DNA from: Lysobacter sp. HDW10
Lineage (GTDB): Bacteria; Pseudomonadota; Gammaproteobacteria; Xanthomonadales; Xanthomonadaceae
Direction of reading: 5' to 3'
Assembly (NCBI RefSeq): GCF_011300685.1
Contig: NZ_CP049864.1
Location: 310,001 to 374,000, forward strand
Length of the DNA: 64,000 nucleotides
This document shows positions 54,981-63,179 of the stretch, in pieces; the stretch's first letter is position 1, and each line of letters begins with the position of its first letter. Both the position numbers and the translations under genes were made by a program. The notes below the pieces were generated by a model, which saw only the letters and a program-made list of their open reading frames with translations, was not told the DNA's origin and ran no database searches.

Positions 54981-55003
54981 CTTCGTTTGCAACAGCAGCT
55001 CGA

Positions 55004-55396
55004 TTAGCGCTTCGAGTACTGCGTTGCGCGGCGGGCTTTGTGCAAGCCGACCTTCTTACGTTCAACTTCACGCGCGTCGCGGGTCATGAAACCAGCCTTG
55101 CGCAATTCGCTCTTCAAGGTTTCGTCGTATTCGACCAAAGCGCGCGCGATGCCCAAACGGATGGCGCCGGCTTGGCCGGTGGTGCCACCGCCCGTTGCCG
55201 TGACAAACACGTCGAACTTATCGGTCGACTGGGTCAGTTCCAGCGGTTGGCGGACGATCATGCGAGCGGTTTCGCGGCCGAAGAAATCTTCAATGGCGCG
55301 ACCGTTGATGGTGATTTTGCCTTCACCCTTGCGCAGGAACACGCGGGCGGTGGAGGACTTGCGACGGCCGGTGCCGTAGTTTTGTTGAATTGCCAT
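55004..55396 (-). CDS. rpsI: 30S ribosomal protein S9
   Basis: Small-subunit protein of 130 residues; its C-terminal tail reaches the P-site tRNA. It starts [20 protein letters not shown] and ends with the conserved basic tail [11 protein letters not shown], whose terminal Lys-Arg contacts tRNA. The [15 protein letters not shown] segment near 75-90 is typical. It is 12 bases after rplM and shares its promoter and the terminator at 54957-54980. Confidence 0.98.
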   Translation of the reverse strand: MAIQQNYGTGRRKSSTARVFLRKGEGKITINGRAIEDFFGRETARMIVRQPLELTQSTDKFDVFVTATGGGTTGQAGAIRLGIARALVEYDETLKSELRKAGFMTRDAREVERKKVGLHKARRATQYSKR

Positions 55397-55408
55397 GATC
55401 TACGGTCC

Positions 55409-55837
55409 TCAGAATTTCAGCGGCTGCGGTTGTTGGGCAGCATGCGGGTGGTTCGGACCTGCATACACTTTGAGCTTGCGATACATCGCACGGCCCAACG
55501 GATTCTTCGGCAGCATGCCCTTCACGCCGGTTTCGATGACGCGCTCCGGGTGACGGTCGAGCGCTTCGCCCAGGGTTTCGGTCTTCAAGTTACCGATGTA
55601 GCCGGTGAAGCGGTGATATTTCTTGTCTTTGAGTTTGTTGCCGGTGACGGCAATCTTCTCAGCATTGATCACAACGATGTAATCGCCGGTATCCATATGC
55701 GGGGTGTAGACAGGCTTGTGCTTGCCACGGAGGCGGTGTGCGATTTCGACACAGAGGCGGCCGAGGGTTTGGCCGTCGGCATCTACCACGTACCAATCTT
55801 GCTGCACGTTGTCAGCTTTGGCGGAAAAAGTCTTCAT
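55409..55837 (-). CDS. rplM: 50S ribosomal protein L13
   Basis: Early-assembly large-subunit protein of 142 residues from the ATG at 55837, beginning [20 protein letters not shown]. Typical segments are [18 protein letters not shown] and [22 protein letters not shown] longer open frame to 56284 runs across the promoter and is rejected. In E. coli this operon is autoregulated by L13 through the leader. The leader here, about 95 bases, contains a 6-bp hairpin at 55880-55893. Confidence 0.98.
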   Translation of the reverse strand: MKTFSAKADNVQQDWYVVDADGQTLGRLCVEIAHRLRGKHKPVYTPHMDTGDYIVVINAEKIAVTGNKLKDKKYHRFTGYIGNLKTETLGEALDRHPERVIETGVKGMLPKNPLGRAMYRKLKVYAGPNHPHAAQQPQPLKF

Positions 55838-55879
55838 GAGCTTGCTCGTGTAAGTATCGGTACATGGTCGGGCGGATTG

Positions 55880-55893
55880 CGCTGATCTCAGCG
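55880..55893 (-). promoter_or_regulatory. Small hairpin in the rplM leader
   Basis: CGCTGA and TCAGCG pair around a two-base loop within the presumed rplM-rpsI leader, about 43 bases before the rplM start. The sequence shows only the short stem. A part in L13 autoregulation is a possibility from the E. coli precedent, not something the sequence proves. Confidence 0.35.
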
Positions 55894-55939
55894 GAACTTT
55901 GCCACGCGATGTTCTGATGGGTGGAACAAAAGAAGCGGA

Positions 55940-55968
55940 ATTATAGTCCGCTTTCCGAATGCGTGCAA
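55940..55968 (-). promoter_or_regulatory. Sigma-70 promoter of rplM-rpsI
   Basis: On the minus strand TTGCAC (55968-55963) and a perfect TATAAT (55945-55940) are separated by exactly 17 bases. The predicted start is near 55933, giving a leader of about 95 bases. It is the best promoter match in the window. Confidence 0.88.
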
Positions 55969-55993
55969 GGTGACCGGGGTCTGCTCCCCGAGA

Positions 55994-55999
55994 GATAAT
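55994..55999 (+). promoter_or_regulatory. Candidate -10 element (GATAAT) for coq7
   Basis: GAGATAATG ends seven bases before the coq7 ATG at 56006, so transcription from the normal distance would begin at or next to the start codon. The possible -35 (GTGACC at 55970-55975) is weak and lies just beside the rplM -35. Confidence 0.4.
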
Positions 56000-56005
56000 G
56001 TCGGG

Positions 56006-56674
56006 ATGAATGCTGCCCACCCGTCTGAACACACCTCCTTTCGCACCCTCGGGGCCCTGGATCGCTGGATCGACGACGCCCAAAACGGCCTTGTCACGGT
56101 CTTTGGACGCCCCCCGGCCGAGCGCCCCAACCCGGGTGACGCCGAGCCTGACGTGGTGCTCGACGAGGCGGGTCGCCGCCATGCGGCCGGTCTCATGCGC
56201 ATCAACCACGTGGGTGAAGTCTGCGCTCAGGCCCTGTATTTCGGCCAAGCTGCGGTCGCCCGCGACCCTGACACCCGCGCCCATCTGTTAGAGGCGGCAC
56301 AAGAAGAAACCGACCATTTGGCGTGGTGCGCGGACCGACTCGAGGAACTCGATAGCCGCCCTAGCCTGTTAAACCCGCTGTGGTACGCCGGCAGTCATGC
56401 CATTGGCGTGCTGGCTGGCCTGCGCGGTGACGGCTGGAATCTGGGGTTTGTTGTCGAAACCGAACGCCAAGTTGAGGCGCACCTGGAAGATCATCTGGAA
56501 ACCTTGCCTGCCGAAGATCTCCGCAGCCGAGCGATTCTCAAGGTGATGAAGGAAGACGAGGCCCGTCATGCCGACAATGCCGAAGCCGCCGGTGCCCGAC
56601 TATTGCCGAGACCGGTGGCCGGTGTCATGACCCTGGCCTCCAAGGTCATGAAGGCCGTCGCTTACCGCATTTGA
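56006..56674 (+). CDS. coq7: Demethoxyubiquinone hydroxylase Coq7
   Basis: Di-iron monooxygenase that adds a hydroxyl group in late ubiquinone synthesis. From the ATG at 56006 it has 222 residues. The carboxylate-bridged di-iron ligands are visible as Glu71 in [12 protein letters not shown], Glu101-x-x-His104 in QEETDHLAW and the second pair in DEARHAD near 184-190, with a further Glu in the [16 protein letters not shown] region. It supplies the quinone for, among others, ETF-QO. A start at 55970 would run into the rplM promoter. It converges with speD, seven bases apart. Confidence 0.94.
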   Translation: MNAAHPSEHTSFRTLGALDRWIDDAQNGLVTVFGRPPAERPNPGDAEPDVVLDEAGRRHAAGLMRINHVGEVCAQALYFGQAAVARDPDTRAHLLEAAQEETDHLAWCADRLEELDSRPSLLNPLWYAGSHAIGVLAGLRGDGWNLGFVVETERQVEAHLEDHLETLPAEDLRSRAILKVMKEDEARHADNAEAAGARLLPRPVAGVMTLASKVMKAVAYRI

Positions 56675-56681
56675 GGCGCGC

Positions 56682-57473
56682 TTAGTCGACCAAGTTGCGG
56701 CCGTGATACAGCTCTTCAATCTCACGCTTCAGACGCGCTTCGATCTTCATGCGTTCTTTGAATGACAAGTTGCGTGACTTCTCTTCGAACAGATAGTTGT
56801 CGAGGTCGAACTCTTTCAAATGCATCTTCGTGTGGAAGGTATTTTCCTGATACACGTTGACGTCGATCATTTCGTAACGCGACTTCACATTCTTCGCCAA
56901 GTAGTCTTGGATCGAATTGATCTTGTGATCAATAAAGTGCTTTTTACCCTTGATATCACGGGTAAAACCGCGCACGCGATAGTCCATCACCACGATGTCG
57001 CTTTCCAGCGATTCGATCAAATAGTTCAGCGCCTTCAGCGGTGAAATCACGCCGCAAGTCGAGACATCGATGTCAGCACGGAAGGTGGCAATACCGTTAT
57101 CCGGGTGGGTTTCCGGATAGGTGTGCACCGTGATGTGCGACTTATCCAAATGGGCCACGACGGCATCTGAAATCACGCCTTTGGCATCGGCTTTATCAAT
57201 CACCGGTTGCTCGGAGATCAGGATCGTGACCGAAGCGCCCTGCGGGTCGTAATCCTGGCGCGCGATATTCAAAATATTCGCGCCGATGATTTCGGCCACG
57301 TCCGTCAAGATTTGGGTCAGACGATCTGCGTTGTATTCCTCATCGATGTATTCGATGTAACGCTGGCGCTCGTCCTCGGAAGAGGCGTAGCAAACGTCAT
57401 AAATATTGAAGCTCAGGGACTTCGTCAGGTTGTTGAAACCCTGCAGCTTCAGGCGCGGAAGTGGTTTGACCAA
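56682..57473 (-). CDS. speD: S-adenosylmethionine decarboxylase proenzyme
   Basis: Pyruvoyl-dependent enzyme that makes decarboxylated SAM for spermidine synthesis. The TTG at 57473 is chosen as start. It gives 263 residues and places the self-cleavage site at Lys111-Ser112 ([14 protein letters not shown]) and the catalytic Cys at 140 ([15 protein letters not shown]), the same numbers as in E. coli SpeD. GAGA lies seven bases before it. An upstream TTG at 57506 falls within the likely -10 (CATAAT, 57511-57506) and cannot be the start if that promoter is used. The ending [15 protein letters not shown] is typical. Confidence 0.95.
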   Translation of the reverse strand: MVKPLPRLKLQGFNNLTKSLSFNIYDVCYASSEDERQRYIEYIDEEYNADRLTQILTDVAEIIGANILNIARQDYDPQGASVTILISEQPVIDKADAKGVISDAVVAHLDKSHITVHTYPETHPDNGIATFRADIDVSTCGVISPLKALNYLIESLESDIVVMDYRVRGFTRDIKGKKHFIDHKINSIQDYLAKNVKSRYEMIDVNVYQENTFHTKMHLKEFDLDNYLFEEKSRNLSFKERMKIEARLKREIEELYHGRNLVD

Positions 57474-57505
57474 AGTCGTGTCTCGAGAATCGGTTGGAGG
57501 CGACA

Positions 57506-57511
57506 ATTATG
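57506..57511 (-). promoter_or_regulatory. Candidate -10 element (CATAAT) for speD
   Basis: GCATAATTG on the minus strand puts the transcript start near 57499, about 26 bases before the TTG start at 57473. No convincing -35 at normal spacing is seen. It lies in the speD/clp divergent region. Confidence 0.45.
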
Positions 57512-57575
57512 CGGCATCCCTGCTGAAGGTGTGAGTCAAAAACCCCTTGCACTACTTATCCTAGCGCTGGGGTGC

Positions 57576-57581
57576 AATAAT
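57576..57581 (+). promoter_or_regulatory. Candidate extended -10 (TGC-AATAAT) for clp
   Basis: GGGTGCAATAATGCG contains a TGN extended -10. Transcription from about 57588 would leave a 25-base leader before the ATG at 57613, and argues against an upstream ATG at 57580. Confidence 0.45.
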
Positions 57582-57612
57582 GCGATGTAGAACACATTCG
57601 ATACGGTATCTC

Positions 57613-58302
57613 ATGATCTATCCGCTTTCTGCGGGTCACTTGGGCACCCGCCCTCCGACTGGCCCGCTTGTCCTGGATGCCCCGGCACTGGAGCGCCTGT
57701 TGGCAAAATGCCAACGCCATCGCTACCCGGCACGCGTCGATGTCTTCCGCCCGGGCGATCCGGCGTCGACGATGTACATCATCTTGAATGGTTCGGTCAG
57801 CATCCTGACCGAGGAAGAAGATGGTCGCGAGCTAATCCTCGGCTATTACGGCAAGGGTGAATTTGTGGGCGAAATGGGCCTGTATATCCAGTCGCCCCAA
57901 CGCGAAGTCACCTTGCGAACACGCGTGCAAACCGAACTCGCGGAGATCAGCTACGAAAACCTGCTGAATCTGCTGACTGGCGCGTTGGCGCCGGATGCGG
58001 CAAAAATCTTGTTCGCCATTGGCGCCCAGTTGACGCGCCGCCTGCGCGACACCGGTCGCAAGGCAGGCCGTCTGGCCTTCTTGGATGTCACTGACCGCAT
58101 CATCCGCACCCTGCACGATTTGGCCCTTGAGCCGGACGCAATGAGCCACCCGCAAGGCACGCAATTGCGCATTTCGCGCCAAGAAATTGCCCGCCTCGTC
58201 GGCTGTTCGCGTGAAATGGCAGGCCGCGTGTTGAAGAAGCTACAAGCCGACGGCGTCCTGCACGCTCGCGGCAAGACCATCGTGTTGTATTCCGCGCGTT
58301 GA
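57613..58302 (+). CDS. clp: CRP-family global regulator Clp
   Basis: Transcription factor of the CRP/FNR family closely similar to Xanthomonas Clp. In Xanthomonas, Clp controls extracellular enzymes, polysaccharide and motility genes and is inhibited by c-di-GMP rather than activated by cAMP. From the ATG at 57613 it has 229 residues: a cyclic-nucleotide-binding domain (about 25-140, with VFRPGDPASTMYIILNGSVSI and GEFVGEMGLYI) and a helix-turn-helix near 170-215 (LRISRQEIARLVGCSREMAGRVLKKL, in parts). Glu in the EFVGEMGL loop is kept, as in Clp. It is divergent from speD and one base before a GNAT gene. Whether the O-antigen locus is a target cannot be told here. Confidence 0.94.
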   Translation: MIYPLSAGHLGTRPPTGPLVLDAPALERLLAKCQRHRYPARVDVFRPGDPASTMYIILNGSVSILTEEEDGRELILGYYGKGEFVGEMGLYIQSPQREVTLRTRVQTELAEISYENLLNLLTGALAPDAAKILFAIGAQLTRRLRDTGRKAGRLAFLDVTDRIIRTLHDLALEPDAMSHPQGTQLRISRQEIARLVGCSREMAGRVLKKLQADGVLHARGKTIVLYSAR

Positions 58303-58303
58303 T

Positions 58304-58768
58304 ATGAGCGACTGGGCGTCGGCCGGTGCACTCCCCGATGCGGATGTTCGCGTCGCCACGCCCATGGATGCCGATGATGTCGCCGGCCTCCTTGAAACAC
58401 TTGGCTACCCCTGCTCACGCGAGGATGCCTCCAACCGCATCATGTCGATCACCGACAACCACCGCCAAGTCTTATTGGTGGCACGCTGCGGTGGTGTTGT
58501 GTGCGGTCTCCTCTCGCTCGACTTCATGTACTACCTACCGCTCGACACAACCACCTGCCGCATCACCGCTATGGTGGTGACACCAGACGCGCAAGGTCGT
58601 GGCTTGGGTAAACAACTTCTACGTGAGGCAGAGCGCCGTGGACGTGCAGGCGGTGCCGCTCGCATTGAAATCACCAGCGGTTCGCAACGCACCGATGCGC
58701 ACAAGTTTTATCGCGACAACGGTTATAGCGACGGCACGCTGCGGTTCGTCAAATACCTCACCGCTTAA
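58304..58768 (+). CDS. GNAT-family N-acetyltransferase
   Basis: A 154-residue acetyltransferase of unknown substrate. The acetyl-CoA motif is PDAQGRGLGKQLLREAE (94-110), followed by IEITSGSQRTDAHKFYRDNGY, the typical second half of small-molecule or protein GNATs such as aminoglycoside and spermidine-type enzymes. It begins one base after the clp stop, so it is probably made from the clp transcript. It meets the HAD gene end to end with no space (58768/58769). Confidence 0.85.
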   Translation: MSDWASAGALPDADVRVATPMDADDVAGLLETLGYPCSREDASNRIMSITDNHRQVLLVARCGGVVCGLLSLDFMYYLPLDTTTCRITAMVVTPDAQGRGLGKQLLREAERRGRAGGAARIEITSGSQRTDAHKFYRDNGYSDGTLRFVKYLTA

Positions 58769-59473
58769 CTAAGCGACCGGCGTTCCAGCACGGTCTTTGC
58801 ATCCCCAGTTCAAGATCGGCGTCTCTGCACCGAGCAGGCGTTTAAAGTCCGCCACGGCGCGCGTGTTCGGATTCACAACGACCGGTGACTTCGCGGCCAG
58901 CAGCAAGGGCAAATCGGCGCGACTGTCAGAATAGGCGCTGTCAATCTCTCGATTGAATCCCGCTGCACGCAACATCGTCATCTTGTTGTTGAAGTGACAA
59001 TGTTCACCCGCGACCATGCCACCCCAAAATGGCTTCATGACCGTGCCAATCACACGCACAGGCGTGTGCTCTACAAAACGGAAGATGGCACTGGCAAGTT
59101 CAGGCGGCGCACCCGTGGCAATCACAACTTCATCGCCTGCTTCAAGGTGTGTTTTAAGCACACGAAATGCGATTGGCAAGATGCGCTTATCGATGTCTGC
59201 CTTGTGTGCGAGCACATAGTCGTCGATGCGACGGTTGTACTGCTCAATCGAATGCAAGCCCAAACTTCCGACCCATACGAAGGCGGAAATACCCGCGCGC
59301 CGCGTCGGCATGAACGCAATCAAGGGCGCTGCGATCGGCAAGATCAGCAACGCAAGCAGACTGCGCCACACGCTGCGACGAATCAGCCAGAGATAAAGGT
59401 GCGACCCCGAGTCGCCGTCATACAAGGTGTGGTCGAAATCAAAAACGATGAACTTATTTGCAGCCGAAGACAT
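58769..59473 (-). CDS. HAD-IB family phosphatase, PgpC/SerB-like
   Basis: Predicted phosphatase of 234 residues. HAD motif I is FDFDHTLYDGDS with Asp12 and Asp14, motif II is IATGAPPEL near 119, and motif IV lies in YSDSRADLPLL near 180. A hydrophobic stretch in the cap (about 36-57, SLLALLILPIAAPLIAFM) suggests membrane contact, as in phosphatidylglycerophosphate phosphatases of the PgpC type. The substrate is not settled by sequence. It shares one base with the trpG start and so is downstream in a trpG-HAD operon. Confidence 0.8.
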   Translation of the reverse strand: MSSAANKFIVFDFDHTLYDGDSGSHLYLWLIRRSVWRSLLALLILPIAAPLIAFMPTRRAGISAFVWVGSLGLHSIEQYNRRIDDYVLAHKADIDKRILPIAFRVLKTHLEAGDEVVIATGAPPELASAIFRFVEHTPVRVIGTVMKPFWGGMVAGEHCHFNNKMTMLRAAGFNREIDSAYSDSRADLPLLLAAKSPVVVNPNTRAVADFKRLLGAETPILNWGCKDRAGTPVA

Positions 59474-60051
59474 CAGGCACCTGTGTCAAGAAAGTTGCGA
59501 AGTAAGGCGTGGCCGTGCTCGGTCAGAATCGCCTCAGGATGAAACTGCACACCGTGCACAGGATAGGTGCGATGTTGCATGCCCATGATGACACGCGCGT
59601 CGCCTTCTTCTGTCCAGGCGTTTACGCGAAGTTCGGCGGGCAGCGTTTCAGGTGCAACCACTAAAGAGTGATAGCGCGTTGCAGTAAAACTCGAAGGCAA
59701 GCCCTTAAAAACGCCTGTGCCGTCATGCGTGATCGAAGACGTTTTACCGTGCATGATGTGCTGCGCGCCAACGACATTCCCGCCATACACCTGGCCAATG
59801 GCCTGATGCCCTAAACACACACCGAGGATGGGCGTGGTTGGGCCGAATGCACGAATGACGTCCATCGATATCCCTGCTTCGTCGGGCGTACAGGGGCCCG
59901 GCGAAATCACAATATGCGAAGGCTGTTTCAACGCAATGTCAGCCACGCTGACAGCATCATTTCGGAACACTTCAGTGTGCGCACCCAGACCTTGCAGATA
60001 TTGCACAAGATTCCAAGTGAAACTGTCGTAGTTGTCGAGGACGAGGATCAT
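59473..60051 (-). CDS. trpG: Anthranilate / aminodeoxychorismate synthase glutaminase subunit
   Basis: Class I glutamine amidotransferase subunit that supplies ammonia to anthranilate synthase (TrpE) or aminodeoxychorismate synthase (PabB). The 192-residue protein has the nucleophile Cys79 in [11 protein letters not shown] and the His171-Glu173 pair in QFHPEAIL, with [11 protein letters not shown] near 50-60. Nothing in the sequence separates TrpG from PabA, and many bacteria use one protein for both. No trpE, trpD or trpC lies beside it in this window; the neighbours are rpe (53 bases upstream) and the HAD gene. Confidence 0.93.
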   Translation of the reverse strand: MILVLDNYDSFTWNLVQYLQGLGAHTEVFRNDAVSVADIALKQPSHIVISPGPCTPDEAGISMDVIRAFGPTTPILGVCLGHQAIGQVYGGNVVGAQHIMHGKTSSITHDGTGVFKGLPSSFTATRYHSLVVAPETLPAELRVNAWTEEGDARVIMGMQHRTYPVHGVQFHPEAILTEHGHALLRNFLDTGA

Positions 60052-60104
60052 GCGTAGCTGACAGTGCGTCGACGCCCACGCACATGCGCGGGCTGTCCAA
60101 AGCC

Positions 60105-60785
60105 TTACTTGGCCGTTGCCGCCTGAATTTCGCTACGCATGCGTGCAATCACGTCGTTGTAATCGCTCGCTCCGAAGATGGCACTGCCTGCGACAAATGC
60201 ATCTGCACCCGCAGCGGCAATGGCGCCGATGTTGTCCACTTTCACGCCGCCATCGACTTCCAGGCGGATGTCACGTCCGCTGCGATCAATGCGCTCGCGC
60301 ACAGCGCGCAATTTCTGCAAGGTGCTCGTGATGAAGGACTGACCACCGAAGCCCGGATTGACGGACATCAGCAACACGTAGTCGACTTCGTCCAGCACGT
60401 AATCGAGTACTTCAACTGGGGTTGCGGGGTTTAAGACCACACCGGCTTTGCAGCCTTCGCTCTTAATCAATTGAATTGTGCGGTGCACATGTTTGCTGGC
60501 TTCAGGATGAAAGCTGATCCAACTGGCACCCGCGCGCGCAAAATCCGGAATGATCCTATCCACGGGCTCGACCATCAAGTGCACATCGATCGGGGCGGTG
60601 ACGCCATGCTTGCGCAAGGCTTCGCAGACCAACGGGCCAATGGTGAGGTTGGGCACGTAATGGTTGTCCATGACGTCGAAGTGCACCCAATCGGCGCCTG
60701 CTGCCAAGACGGCATCCACTTCCTCCCCAAGACGGGCGAAATTTGCCGACAAGATGGAAGGTGCGATCACTGCGTTCTGAGGCAT
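60105..60785 (-). CDS. rpe: Ribulose-phosphate 3-epimerase
   Basis: TIM-barrel, metal-dependent epimerase of the pentose phosphate pathway. From the ATG at 60785 it has 226 residues, the usual length; a GTG at 60797 adds four codons. Motifs are [16 protein letters not shown] near the start, [15 protein letters not shown] near 38-52, DVHLMVEP near 70, [12 protein letters not shown] near 140-151 and [11 protein letters not shown] near 175-185, holding the metal-binding His and Asp residues. It is divergent from purC. Confidence 0.95.
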   Translation of the reverse strand: MPQNAVIAPSILSANFARLGEEVDAVLAAGADWVHFDVMDNHYVPNLTIGPLVCEALRKHGVTAPIDVHLMVEPVDRIIPDFARAGASWISFHPEASKHVHRTIQLIKSEGCKAGVVLNPATPVEVLDYVLDEVDYVLLMSVNPGFGGQSFITSTLQKLRAVRERIDRSGRDIRLEVDGGVKVDNIGAIAAAGADAFVAGSAIFGASDYNDVIARMRSEIQAATAK

Positions 60786-60855
60786 GGCATCGGGCACGTC
60801 AAAGGTCAGCGCTCATTTTAGCCTTTCGCCGCTTCGGCCCGTGCTAACCCTGAAT

Positions 60856-60861
60856 TACAAT
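60856..60861 (+). promoter_or_regulatory. Candidate -10 element (TACAAT) for purC
   Basis: GAATTACAATGG lies 24 bases before the purC GTG. A start near 60868 gives a leader of about 17 bases that includes CGGAG (60871-60875). The hexamer 17 bases upstream (TTCGGC, 60833-60838) is a weak -35. Confidence 0.5.
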
Positions 60862-60884
60862 GGTGTTTTGCGGAGCTTTCGCCA

Positions 60885-61781
60885 GTGCCCACCACGCTTT
60901 CGCAGTCCGATCTGCCCGGCCTCGACCTCATGCACCGCGGCAAAGTGCGCGACGTGTACGACCTGCACGACGGGTGTCTATTGATGGTGGCCTCCGATCG
61001 TTTGTCGGCCTTTGATGTCGTGCTGCCAAAACCCATCCCGGGCAAGGGTGAAATGCTGTGTCAGATCAGCAATTTCTGGTTTGAGAAAACAGCACACATT
61101 CTGCCCAACCACCTCACGGGCCGCGATGTCGCGACCGTGTTGCCCGAAGGCACGGATCCTGCACTCTATGCGCAGCGGTCTGTAGTCACCAAAAAATTGA
61201 AGCCGCTGCCTGTTGAAGCCATTGCGCGCGGTTACTTGATTGGAAGCGGCTGGAAGGATTACCAAAACACCGGGCAAGTCAGTGGCATCACCTTGCCCAC
61301 CGGCCTGCGTCAAGCAGAAAAACTGCCCGAACCCATTTTCACGCCTTCTTCGAAAGCCGCCGTGGGCGACCATGACGAAAACATCAGTTTTGATGATGTC
61401 ATTGCTTTGATCGGTCAAGAGATGGCAGAACGTGTGCGCGACGCAACGCTGGCGCTGTATGTGTTTGCCCGCGATTTTGCCGCCGAGCGCGGCATCATTC
61501 TGGCGGACACCAAGTTCGAGTTTGGGCTGGACGACGCCGGCACGCTGTATGTCATGGATGAAATGCTGACGCCTGACTCATCGCGCTATTGGCCCGCGGC
61601 GGACTATGTGGTCGGCAGCAGTCCGCCAAGCTTCGACAAGCAGTTCGTGCGCGACTATTTGGAAACGCTGGACTGGAACAAAACCGCACCCGGCCCGGAA
61701 GTGCCGGATGATGTGATCGAACGCACCCGCGCCAAGTATGCTGAAGCCTTGGACCGAATCGCCGGCATCCGTCTCGACTGA
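60885..61781 (+). CDS. purC: Phosphoribosylaminoimidazole-succinocarboxamide synthase
   Basis: SAICAR synthetase, which joins aspartate to CAIR in purine synthesis. The 298-residue protein is the longer form found in xanthomonads and yeast rather than the 237-residue E. coli form. Motifs are [13 protein letters not shown] near 15-27, [13 protein letters not shown] near 36-48, [14 protein letters not shown] near 114-127, [20 protein letters not shown] (in parts) and TPDSSRYW near 230. Translation starts at GTG 60885, with CGGAG ten bases upstream. It and purL at the other end of the window act in the same pathway but are not linked. Confidence 0.96.
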   Translation: MPTTLSQSDLPGLDLMHRGKVRDVYDLHDGCLLMVASDRLSAFDVVLPKPIPGKGEMLCQISNFWFEKTAHILPNHLTGRDVATVLPEGTDPALYAQRSVVTKKLKPLPVEAIARGYLIGSGWKDYQNTGQVSGITLPTGLRQAEKLPEPIFTPSSKAAVGDHDENISFDDVIALIGQEMAERVRDATLALYVFARDFAAERGIILADTKFEFGLDDAGTLYVMDEMLTPDSSRYWPAADYVVGSSPPSFDKQFVRDYLETLDWNKTAPGPEVPDDVIERTRAKYAEALDRIAGIRLD

Positions 61782-61796
61782 CAAGGGAAGCGCACA

Positions 61797-62282
61797 GTGG
61801 AAATCGTAGATAACACCCTTCGACCCGTGGACCGTTGGTTTGCGAACTACGGCGCTGATCACGTCAATACAACGAATCAGTGGATCCATGTCTTCTGTGT
61901 GCCGCTGATCTTCTGGTCGATCATGGTGATGCTGTGGTGCGTGCCGGTGCCCGGCACTTGGTTTCGTGCGGGCACGTGGGCGGCGCTCAGCATGTTCGCT
62001 GTGTGGATGTTCTATTGGCGCTTGTCGAAACCTTTAGCGTTTGGCGCACTCGTCTTCTTCATGATCATTTCGTGGAGCTCGCGCTTCTTGTATCCGCAGA
62101 TGGGCGCGAAGAATTTCTTGCTGATGGGCATCTCGGTGTTTGTGGTGGCGTGGGTCGGTCAGTTTGTCGGCCACAAGATTGAAGGCCGTAAGCCCAGCTT
62201 TTTCACCGACCTCACCTATTTGCTGATTGGTCCAGCGTGGGTCTTGGCCAAGCTGTTCAAGAAGCTTGGCATTCCGTACTGA
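61797..62282 (+). CDS. DUF962 / Mpo1-like membrane protein
   Basis: A 161-residue protein with four hydrophobic helices and the DUF962 signature: Tyr-Gly-x-x-His near the N-terminus (RWFANYGADHVNTTNQWIH) and a conserved His in WVGQFVGHKIEGRKPSFF. The yeast homologue Mpo1 is an iron-dependent dioxygenase acting on 2-hydroxy fatty acids in phytosphingosine breakdown. Whether bacterial members share this is not established. It starts with GTG, 15 bases after purC, and may share its transcript. Confidence 0.82.
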   Translation: MEIVDNTLRPVDRWFANYGADHVNTTNQWIHVFCVPLIFWSIMVMLWCVPVPGTWFRAGTWAALSMFAVWMFYWRLSKPLAFGALVFFMIISWSSRFLYPQMGAKNFLLMGISVFVVAWVGQFVGHKIEGRKPSFFTDLTYLLIGPAWVLAKLFKKLGIPY

Positions 62283-62294
62283 TCAACACAGCGC

Positions 62295-63179
62295 ATGGAC
62301 AATCAAAAGCAATTGGGGCTGAGAGATATCGGCCTGCTCATGCTCGTTGTCGTGGCATGGGCATTCAACTTCCTGACCTCCGCTTGGGCGATGCGCGAAG
62401 CAGCGCCCTTCCTATTCACGGCGATGCGGTTTGGCCTGTTGTTGATTCCGATGCTGTTCTTGATGAAATTGCCGCCGAAGAATCAACGCACACGATTGAT
62501 CATCGTGAGCCTTCTGATCGGTGTGGCGCATTTCGGGTTGAGCTTTCTTGCTTTGCATTTGGCCGGTCAACTGACCTCGCCCGCCATCGTGACGCAGTCT
62601 TATGTGCCAATGACGGTGATCTTGGGACGCTTCTTTCTGGGTGAACAATTTGGTTGGCGCACGGGCTTGTCCATTGGCGTCGCGTTCTTGGGTGTGCTCG
62701 TTTTGGGTCTTGACCCGGAAGTTCTTGCGAATCCCGTCGCGCTCTACACCATGCTGGTTGCGGCATTTATGTTGGCGGTTGCCACCGTCTTGATGAAAGG
62801 TCTGCAGGGTATCGACGTGTGGACACAGCAAGGGTGGATGGCCGCTCTAAGCATCGTCCCCTTGCTGCTGATCAGTCACTTCTTTGAGTCGGGACAACTG
62901 GCGAAGTTGCCGGACTTCACATGGCGCGTTTGGGTGGGCGCGGCCTACTCCGCCTTCGTGTCTTCATTGCTTGGACACGGCTTGTATTTTGCGCTGGTCA
63001 AGCGCCATCCGGTTGCACAGCTGATGCCCTGGCTATTGTTGGTCCCCGTCATCACCGCATTGCTCGGTGTCTTCCTTTGGGGCGACCAACCGGGCGTTCG
63101 AGTTTGGCTAGGCGGCGCAATGATCCTGGGCGGCGTGTTCTACATTGCGCTGCGCCGACTAGCGCGCGAATCAAGCTGA
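62295..63179 (+). CDS. EamA-family (DMT) transporter
   Basis: Inner-membrane drug/metabolite transporter of 294 residues with ten predicted helices in two EamA repeats (about 10-140 and 150-290). Segments such as AWAFNFLTSAWAMREAAPFLFTAMRFG, read in parts, and the second-repeat AAYSAFVSSLLGHGLYFALVKRHP are typical of EamA (O-acetylserine/cysteine export) relatives. The substrate is unknown. It starts 12 bases after the DUF962 gene and converges with nhaA, overlapping its 3' end by nine bases. Confidence 0.85.
   Translation: MDNQKQLGLRDIGLLMLVVVAWAFNFLTSAWAMREAAPFLFTAMRFGLLLIPMLFLMKLPPKNQRTRLIIVSLLIGVAHFGLSFLALHLAGQLTSPAIVTQSYVPMTVILGRFFLGEQFGWRTGLSIGVAFLGVLVLGLDPEVLANPVALYTMLVAAFMLAVATVLMKGLQGIDVWTQQGWMAALSIVPLLLISHFFESGQLAKLPDFTWRVWVGAAYSAFVSSLLGHGLYFALVKRHPVAQLMPWLLLVPVITALLGVFLWGDQPGVRVWLGGAMILGGVFYIALRRLARESS

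Noticed and set aside
54923-55885. Plus-strand open frame of 320 codons opposite rpsI and rplM
   Set aside because: It crosses two conserved ribosomal protein genes and the rpsI terminator in antisense; no domain is visible.
55838-56284. 149-codon N-terminal extension of rplM
   Set aside because: It runs through the clear rplM promoter and coq7; L13 has its normal length from 55837.
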